Of a stretch of DNA of 64,000 nt, positions 57,270 to 64,000 are shown piece by piece. The notes below the pieces were generated by a model. The model was not told where the DNA came from. It did not search any database and saw only the letters and a list, made by a program, of their open reading frames with translations. Position 1 is the first letter of the stretch; each line of letters opens with the position of its first letter. The translations under genes and the position numbers were made by a program. The DNA is from Alopecurus myosuroides (lineage: Eukaryota > Streptophyta > Magnoliopsida > Poales > Poaceae): contig CM054062.1 of assembly GCA_028641055.1 (NCBI GenBank), positions 275,833,349-275,897,348 of the forward strand, given 5' to 3'.

Positions 57270-58790
57270 GAATTTTATCAAGTGTGATGAATGGAAATCA
57301 CCAACCTAAAAACCTTTTAAGAATGTTATCAACTGGGATGTATGCAAAATTCCAACCTAAAAACTTTTAATAATGTTACCAAGTGCGATGAATTAAAATT
57401 ACCAACCTAAAAACCTTTTTTAATAATGTTATGAAGTTTGATGAATGGAAATCACCAATCTAAAAACCTTTTAAGAATGTTATGAAGGGGGATTAATAAA
57501 AATTACCAACCTAAATACATTCTTCAAAAGGTTATCAAGTGTGATGAATTAAAATTACCAAACTAAACACTTTTTAAGATGTTATCAATTGGGATGTATG
57601 AAAATTACTAACCTTAAAACATTTTAAGAATGTTATCAAGTGCGATGAATGGAAATCACCAACCTAAAAACCATTTTTAATAATTTTATGAAGAGGGATT
57701 AATAAAAATTTACCAAACTAAAAACCTTCTTCAAAAGATTATCAAATGTGATGAATTAAAATTACCAACCAATTTTTTTTTAAGAATGTTATCAAGTTTG
57801 ATGAATGAAAAACTACCCAAGTAAAAACTTTTCAAGAATATTATCAAGTGTGATGTATGAAAACTACCAACCTAAAAACCTATTTTTTGAGAATGTTATG
57901 AAGCGTGATGAATGGAAATCACCAACCTAAAAACATTACAAGAATATTTATCAAGTGTCATGGATGGAAATCACCAACCTAAAAACGTATCAAGGATGTT
58001 ATCAAGTGTGATGAATGACAGTTACCAACCTAAAAACCTTTTTTTTTAGAATGATATCAAGTGTGATGAATGACAATTACCAACCTAAAAACCTTTTTTA
58101 GAATGTTATCAAGTGTGATGAATCAAAATCACCAACGTAAAATAATTTTTTAAAGGTTATCATGTGTGATGTATGAAAATTACCTACCTAAAAACCTATC
58201 AAGGATGTTATCAAGCGTGATGAATGAAAATTACCAATCTAAAAGTCTTTCTTGAGAATGTTTATCAAGGGTGATGAATGAAAACTACGAAAGTAAAAAA
58301 CTTTCAAGAAATATTATCAAGTATCATGTATGAAAATCACCAACCTAAAAACTTTATATGAATGTTATCAAGTGTGATGTATGAAAATCACCAACCTAAA
58401 AACCTTTCAAGAATGTTTTATCAAGGGTGATGAACGAAAACTACCGAACTGAAAAACATTTAACAATGTTATCAACTAGGATGTATGAAAATTACCAACC
58501 TAAAAACCTTTTAAGAATATTTATCAAGTTTGATGAATGAAAATTAGGAACCCAACAACTTTTCTAGAATGTTATCAATTGTGATGAATGGAAATCACCA
58601 ACTTAAAAAACATTTTTAAGAATGTTATCAACTGGGATTTATGCAAATTTCCAACCTAAAAACCTTTTCAGAATGTTATCAAGTGCGATAAATTAAAATT
58701 ACCAACCTAAAAACCTTTTTAAGAATTTTATCAAGTCCGATGAATGGAAATCACCAACCTAATAAAATATTAAGATGTTGGTAATTTTTC
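57270..58790. repeat. Tandem array 2: about 52-bp monomers related to array 1
   Basis: The monomer is approximately AAGAATGTTATCAAGTGTGA, TGAATGGAAATCACCAACCT and AAAAACCTTTT. Starts are spaced 50-56 bp (57284, 57337, 57384, 57438, 57490, 57541, 57593, 57645 and on). It shares the GTTATCAAG and GATGAATGGAAAT(T/C)ACCAACC core with array 1 but lacks the TATATATTTTTATTT tail. Roughly 28 units. Confidence 0.92.
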
Positions 58791-60500
58791 TACTAGATTT
58801 ACAGTCTTTTTTACACTAGTTGGAAGTGGAAAAAATTTATACTAGTTGGAAGTGGAATTTTCTCTACTAGTTTTTTTTTAAACGAGTCTTTTTTTAAAAA
58901 AAATTGGAACGAGGCAAAACAGGAAGCACGAGGCATAAAAAGAAAAAAAGATACAACTCGAGTCGACGACCATGTCACCCGAGCAACCATAGCCGTCACT
59001 ACCACTGTGGAGGCATCCTCACGCAAGACGAAAACACGGAGCCGCCGCTCCGACATCCATACTGGCCCCAGGGCCACGCCCCTAAACTAGCCGCCGACCA
59101 TGTCGCCCTAGCAACCAAAGCCGACACTACAACAACGGAGATAAACTCAACGCAACAAGAAACCCCGGAGCCGCTGCTCCGACATCCACGCCGGCCCCAA
59201 GGCCGTGCATCCAAACTAGCCGACGATCAAGTTGCCCTAGCAACAAAAACCGACACTAAACACGGTGGAGGCAACCTCAACGCAAGTCATCCTTAGCCGC
59301 CACTCCGACATCCACGCCGGCCCCAGGACCGCGCACCGCCTAGCCGACGACGAAGATGCCGCCACCAACCACCAACACCCCACGGCTCCCACAGGTCGGT
59401 GGAACGTCCAAGGCGAGGCCCCAACAGGAAAGCGACGCAGGAGCGCCGCCCTCGCCCGATCCCGCGAGGGATCTAGGGTTTCCCCCGGAGAACCCGGCGC
59501 GGAGAAGCGAAAGCACCGCCTTGACGACGCTTTCATGAAGGACGCGACGCCGGGAGGCGTCGCCGTCGTCGGCCCCGGTCGAGCACTGGTGCAGGGCTTT
59601 CGCCCGGCGTCGCAAACCTCGCGAACCGCCCCACGGGGACCGGCCCGACCACCAACACGCCATGTCGCAGCAGCCGCGACACCTCCCGCCACGGCCAACG
59701 CCATGCCAACTGCGACCCCAGCGCAGATCCGGGGCCGCTGCCCCGTCTTCCTCTTCCCCGAACCTCACCAGCCGCGGCACCTCCCGCCAGAGTTGGGGCC
59801 CGGATGCCGTCGATCCCGCGCTCGGAACGCCGCACCACGCGGAGACACCGGTCGGAGAGGACGTTGCCTCGCGACACCATGCCGACAGAAGCTCCAAAGA
59901 CACCACCTCCGGGCCAACGCAGCCTGCGCCCAGCGCCGGCTCGCACACCTAGCAGCAGCTCCGGAGGCGCACCGCCACAGCCAACCGCCGACCGGGCCCG
60001 ACGAGCCCAGATCGGGCCCGCCAAGCCCATTTGGGCGGGCAGCCTCCACCATACCGGAGTACAGCAGCAGCGCCCCAGCCCCTGCAGCACTACCGGCGGA
60101 CCTCCACCGTCCGCAGACCTCCCGTTGGCCGCCGGCCGAGCCCGGCGGCCCGGCCTCCACCGTCCCGGCCGCCACCTTCCCGGGCCGGCCACCAGGCGCA
60201 TCCCCGGCGTCGCAGACCACCGCCCTTAGCAGCCCCCCACCCAGCCTCTCCCTTGCTTCTCCATGCCGGTGATGACGCCGCCAAGCCGCGCATGTCGACG
60301 GAGCAGCGGCCGCCGCCATCCCCAACCGTTGGAAGAAAAAACCCCGCCGGCGCCATCACGGGGGCGCGCCCTGCGGTTGTTCGGCGGCGCCCCTCCGGCA
60401 ACAGCGAAGCGGAGGAAGTGTATTTTTTGTACTAGACAGTGGAAATTTTTATACTAGCTGGAAGCGAAAAAAATTATACTAGCTGGAAGTGGAATTTTCT
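58791..60500. mobile_element. Unclassified GC-rich repeat segment 2 within ACTAGTTGGAAGTGG repeats
   Basis: The GC-rich core (58900-60430) is bracketed on both sides by short repeats of about 27 bp (TATACTAGTTGGAAGTGG at 58835-58855; TATACTAGCTGGAAGTGG at 60473-60492). The core contains a threefold repeated GACATCCA...GGCCCCA(A/G)GGCC motif (59050, 59185, 59308) and long open frames in several phases. No protein domain is recognisable. Confidence 0.4.
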
Positions 60501-61136
60501 ATCTCCCACCCTTTTTTCTTGCCCTAAAAAATCACTAGCCCAAAAAGAAATTAATATTGTAGGCCTTTTTTCTTAATGTATAACAACGATTACAAGAAAA
60601 ATATTTTTTTCTCAACATAAAAGTGTAGACGACCAAAGGGAATAGGCTCCTAAAAAAATTAGCGTACAAAAATTGGCTCGTAATTGTTTGCGCGGGAACT
60701 AGGTCGAACGAACGCGATCCGCTTGCAGTAAAAGGGAAAAGTACGAAACGTACTTGTCACGTAACCAAAAAAAAAAACTCGTGCGAATCGATCCAGTACC
60801 CAGCTCACGATCAGCTTTGGTAATAAACTGGGTCGAACGGGACGTACGTGCAATAAAAGCGAACCGGGTCGAACGGCCGGAAACCGCTCGACCGAAAGCT
60901 AACCCTCGCGCGCAAGGTAGGTTCGCCCGGAATAAAGGGAATAGGCAACTTAAATAAGCAACGTACAAAAATCAAGCCTTGCCACCCCACCGACAACTTC
61001 CTGTGTGTTGCGTTTTCACATATCCAAAAAAGGAAAGATGCGCTACCATACTCTTTCCTAATATAGTACGCGGGGGTTGGTCCCAAACCGATAGAGCGAA
61101 ACTTGGTGGTCGAGCGCGCGCAAGGTATCCACGCCC
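60501..61136. other. Right end region of the 9.3-kb insertion
   Basis: Short motifs recur: AAAGGGAATAGGC at 60637 and 60935, GTACAAAAAT at 60663 and 60963, and GGTCGAACG at 60702, 60831 and 60868. This looks like internally repetitive transposon subterminal DNA. No gene. Confidence 0.5.
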
Positions 61137-61145
61137 TTGAAATAT

Positions 61146-62178
61146 ATGGTTTGCGCGATCCGATCGACGGCTAATGCGAGAGCACGAGTCGCGCGCGATT
61201 TGCGTGTGTCACACGTGGTAAATTAAAGGCCAGAAACACACGGACGCAGTTTATGTGGCTACTGAACTTGCCCAAGTTGAACAATCTTGACAGCACATAT
61301 TACAAGTTCTTGCTCCAAATACAGATGTAACTTCTCACGGAAATACACGTACGTACACTACTCGAAGGATCAGCCACACACGAGACACAAATCAGGGTCC
61401 GTTCCAAGGCCAAACTAAGCTACGGAGCCGTCGTTTTCGGTTGTTCTAGGTAAGCACCGAATCGTCAAGGATTCACCTTCGTGTAACTCACAGGTCCTGC
61501 CTGTCTTCGTCCCCCAAGTCTCGCAGGGTTTGAATTTGTTTTTCCTGTGATGCACAGATACGCTGTCTTTGAAAACCTAGCTTGTACTCAGAGATTTGAA
61601 AACTGTTCTGTATATACGTAATGTGATCGGTTGATGTGAGGTGTTCAATTCGGCACCTAATCCCTGACATGGACGTCCTGCATCCATGATAGAGATAGGA
61701 AGCAAACAGTGGTTAAAAATCCTAGGATACGGCTCAACTCGAAAAGATGGTATGACTACTGAATTTTGCGAGGAATTCTAAAGGCAGTGCCATTTAGTTT
61801 AGCCCGATTTTTCCACGTTGACACGCTAAGCTGCGTAGAGAGAGCCATTTCAACTTAATTTTTTTAATTTAGGGGCAAAGACACCTACTTTTCTCTTTGT
61901 TAGTTGTTGACTAAATACACACAGGAAATCGTTGTGTTTTCATCAGATTACATTGTGTAGCATTACAAACAGGTGGGAGTTAAACCCTGAGAAGATGAGC
62001 GTTGCTCTGAATCTAGAATGACACCTTTCATTTTCCTAAAAAAGAAGAGGGACCAGAATAAATTGATAAAATCTGGCCTAGAGCTGAAGCTAGGCATCTA
62101 TATAGTCGGCAAAAATAAAGGCTATAATAGTCGGCAACTGAGCATTTAATCAAGTTGTCCATCAAGCTAGCCGATCAT
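61146..62178. repeat. Duplicated block, copy B, part 2b
   Basis: This matches 15377-16404. The last bases CAAGCTAGCCGATCATG run straight into part 3, showing the uninserted state of the LINE site. Confidence 0.9.
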
Positions 62179-62660
62179 GCATGGATGAAGCTAAAGTAAT
62201 TCCCAAGTAGAGAAAGTTGTGGTTGCAACTTGCAACCTATCTGGCTATCTTGGAGAAGTGAAGAGGGTCCGATGATCTACTCTTCCGCGAGGTGACCCTG
62301 TCCATCCCGATCGAGACGTTCTTGTCGCTTTTTTCTACGGTTCCGGCCCGTTCGGTTCTTCTTGTTCCCGGATGGACGCAGATAATGCACGCAAAAGATA
62401 TACTGTATGTTCTAGATGGATGCCAATTAAGACGCAGCGTCAATCTCCTGACGCCCTTGGTTGTCTCATCTGCAGAATATATCTATACTGATAGCAATGT
62501 CCAAGTCGCGGCTATTGTCATGGCACGAAGAAGTAGGCGTAGATGGTGAGTATCTTGACGCCTGAATGGATCTGGATAGCCCCACTCGAATCCAAGTTCT
62601 GGAGTTGTCATCGTTGAGATGCTGGAACAGTTTATCAGGACGCGTGTGCCTGCAATGCAC
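62179..62660. repeat. Duplicated block, copy B, part 3
   Basis: This matches 23760-24245, including ATGGATGCCAATTAAGA and CCCACTCGAATCCA. Similarity ends near CAGGACGCGTGTGCC. Confidence 0.88.
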
Positions 62661-63459
62661 GCTGTCTCTTCCGTGCGTGCATGCACAGTTGCACACACAT
62701 GACACATCACTGCTGAAAATGGCACTAGAATCTTAGCTGTGCCTTTTGTCCTCGGGTAGGCTCGTCGGAAACCAGGAAGAACAGGCCTGTCTGTTTCTGG
62801 ACATTGTCATATGTCTGAAAAATTCAGTAGTGGATATCAGATAGTACTACGTACTAGGTATTGTTAGGTGAAACTAAAGATAATTTGAGGACAAACTGCT
62901 AGTCATGTGCATGGAACGGGAACGCATACGGAGTCAGCATGCAGGCCAAGCGGCTAACCAGCGGGCGTTTTCACACCAACTCAGTGACTCACCAACCCCA
63001 TTTAGCCCTCTCTGTCACCTAGACCGGCTGCTACTGCTCTCAAATTCGTCCCAAGTACCTTAATTTACACGGATCACGAGCAGTGGCCGTATCTTTTCTT
63101 TTTTTGAAAGCACCGTATCTTTTCATTCCTTGAATGAATACATTAATCGGACAGTGACAATGAGATTACAAAAAAGGATAATTAAAGAACACACGCTACT
63201 CCGATTTTTTTCTGCGAATTACACGCCGGTCTGACTCGTCGTCGTGCAACTGGGCACTGGCAGTAAAATATGGTACACGTACATATCAACCTTGGGCGGA
63301 AGTGAAACTGCGCGGTTTTCCTCGTTGAGGCCGAGGCCGAGGCCGTGATCGGCCGGCGGTCGGGGTTGCGCGCGATGTCCTCTTGCCGGCGCAGTAGCTA
63401 CCGTGGCGCGCGCACGGCACTGTGATGGGGCTCCTCTCCTGATGTAGCCCAACCATCTA
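62661..63459. other. Spacer after the duplicated block
   Basis: No confident gene. The minus frame 63452-63219 (RGHRAQPRPPADHGLGLGLN, ending in a stop) lies in GC-rich sequence and is not recognised. Confidence 0.35.
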
Positions 63460-63720
63460 CTCCAAGTGGACCGATGACAAGATCACGCGCAAAGGCCATC
63501 AAGGATAGGGTGAACTCGCTCCTCTCGCTCTATACTTTCGGTCTCGTGGAGGATGGTGCGCTACCTCATAATTCCACACTTTGCGTGCTCAGGTTCAAAC
63601 CCACCACGGAGGCACCGAAAAGTACCCGAGACGATGCGCAAGAAGATACGGAGAACAGCGGTGAAGACGGCGTCCAATTCGGAGCCCCGACGAAGAAGTT
63701 AGGGGTGAAAAACCCCCTCC
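63460..63720 (+). pseudogene. Gypsy polyprotein C-terminal remnant
   Basis: GPMTRSRAKAIKDRVNSLLS is the characteristic end segment of a class of grass Ty3/gypsy polyproteins (GPMTR-S/A-RAKAI...VNSLL). The upstream catalytic domains are absent. The frame continues through NSGEDGVQFGAPTKKLG into the GC-rich repeat. It marks the 3' part of an LTR element that probably continues beyond the window. Confidence 0.6.
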
Positions 63721-63985
63721 CGGCCTCGGGGGCCGGCCTCCACCTCGGCCTCGGGCCGGCCTCGGCGCCCCCCTCAGGCCGGACCCCCTCCAGAGGAGGC
63801 CGGCCTCCAAGCCGGCCTGCCCACCTCCCACCCCGGCCCCAGGCCGGGCCACCACCCGAAGCAGCCGGCCTGGGGGCCGGCCTGCCTCCTCCCCACCCCG
63901 GCCCCAGGCCGGCCTCCCTCTCCAGGCGCCCACCCTGGGCCCAGGCCGGGTTCCAGGCCGGCCCCTAGGCCGGGGTGGACCCGAA
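63720..63985. repeat. GGCCGGCCT-rich palindromic repeat
   Basis: About ten occurrences of GCCGGCCT or AGGCCGG, spaced irregularly (roughly 15-35 bp), together with CCCCGGCCCCAGGCCGG. The motif is self-complementary, so both strands look alike and could fold back extensively. Confidence 0.8.
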
Positions 63986-64000
63986 AATGCACGGAAAAGA

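Larger units (their letters stand above)
51802..61136. mobile_element. 9.3-kb compound insertion, candidate Mutator-like element with satellite cargo
   Basis: TTGAAATAT occurs at 51793-51801 and 61137-61145. Copy A has a single copy at 15368-15376, so everything between was inserted after the duplication. A 9-bp duplication is typical of Mutator. The termini (GGAAAACACTAGGCTACGAG on the left; on the reverse strand GGGCGTGGATACCTTGCGCG on the right) share GC-rich GCGCGCG-type motifs just inside but no good terminal inverted repeat by eye. The insert contains a Stowaway MITE, two GC-rich unclassified segments, two tandem arrays and a Harbinger end. No transposase was found. Confidence 0.6.

Noticed and set aside
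56589..57309. Two 230-codon open frames on opposite strands
   Set aside because: They arise from GC-rich Harbinger end sequence that lacks stops in most frames. The only plausible start is the short frame at 57174.
53280..58790. Regularly spaced repeats that could suggest a CRISPR array
   Set aside because: The units are contiguous variants of one another without unique spacers, there are no cas genes, and the genome is clearly a plant nuclear one.
59265..60325. Open frames of 335 and 222 codons in the GC-rich segment
   Set aside because: They occur in several phases on both strands with Pro/Ala/Arg-rich translation and no motif, consistent with base composition and not with a gene.
1..64000. 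tRNA genes and bacterial-type operons, ribosome binding sites or riboswitches
   Set aside because: None recognised on reading; the plant nuclear context makes bacterial signals irrelevant. The TGGTATCAGAGC at 31775 is a retrotransposon primer site and not part of a tRNA gene.

Overview
The window looks like intergenic DNA from a large grass genome, most likely the wheat/barley tribe (Triticeae). The evidence is nested LTR retrotransposons with terminal sequences of the kind common in that tribe, PIF/Harbinger, Stowaway, hAT and Mutator-type DNA elements, plant L1-type LINEs, Helitrons with CTAG/hairpin ends, and the near absence of intact host genes. No complete, clearly functional host gene was found. 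Coding sequence is almost all transposon protein or broken gene fragments (CDK-like kinase, MnmG/GidA-like tRNA-modification enzyme, Werner-type 3'-5' exonuclease).

Layout. 1-4636: minus-strand, apparently non-autonomous gypsy-like element with one LTR. 4637-5173: Harbinger-type transposon end. 5600-5925: a 29-bp minisatellite. 6185-8399: complete Harbinger-type element carrying only the Myb/NAM-associated ORF1. 8481-9350: a poly(A) retro-insertion with a 16-bp target duplication. 9411-24245: copy A of a duplicated host block, opened by two end-to-end Helitrons (10117-13633, 13634-15152) and a structurally full-length LINE (16405-23745, minus). 24697-30212: a probable minus-strand Helitron with gene-like content. 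30994-31104: a small organellar rRNA fragment. 31478-36816: a complete Reina-like gypsy element with 5-bp target duplication. 37368-37743: a Tourist MITE. 38200-45349: gene debris including an MnmG-like pseudogene, a hAT-like insertion and a Helitron 3' end. 45475-48357: LTR debris and an exonuclease fragment. 49424-62660: copy B of the duplicated block, opened by a 5'-truncated LINE (49515-50817) and a 9.3-kb insertion (51802-61136) with 9-bp duplications that contains about 4.6 kb of satellite-like tandem repeats. 63460-64000: the 3' part of a gypsy polyprotein followed by a GC-rich palindromic repeat.

The most informative feature is the A/B duplication. Each copy is an uninserted allele for the other, so the Helitron pair, the LINE, the truncated LINE and the 9.3-kb insertion can all be delimited from within this window. 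The most unusual structure is the two-part tandem array (53.3-58.8 kb), in which monomers of about 69 bp and about 52 bp share one core and the first array has a higher-order period of about 344 bp. All family names rest on pattern recognition without database searches.
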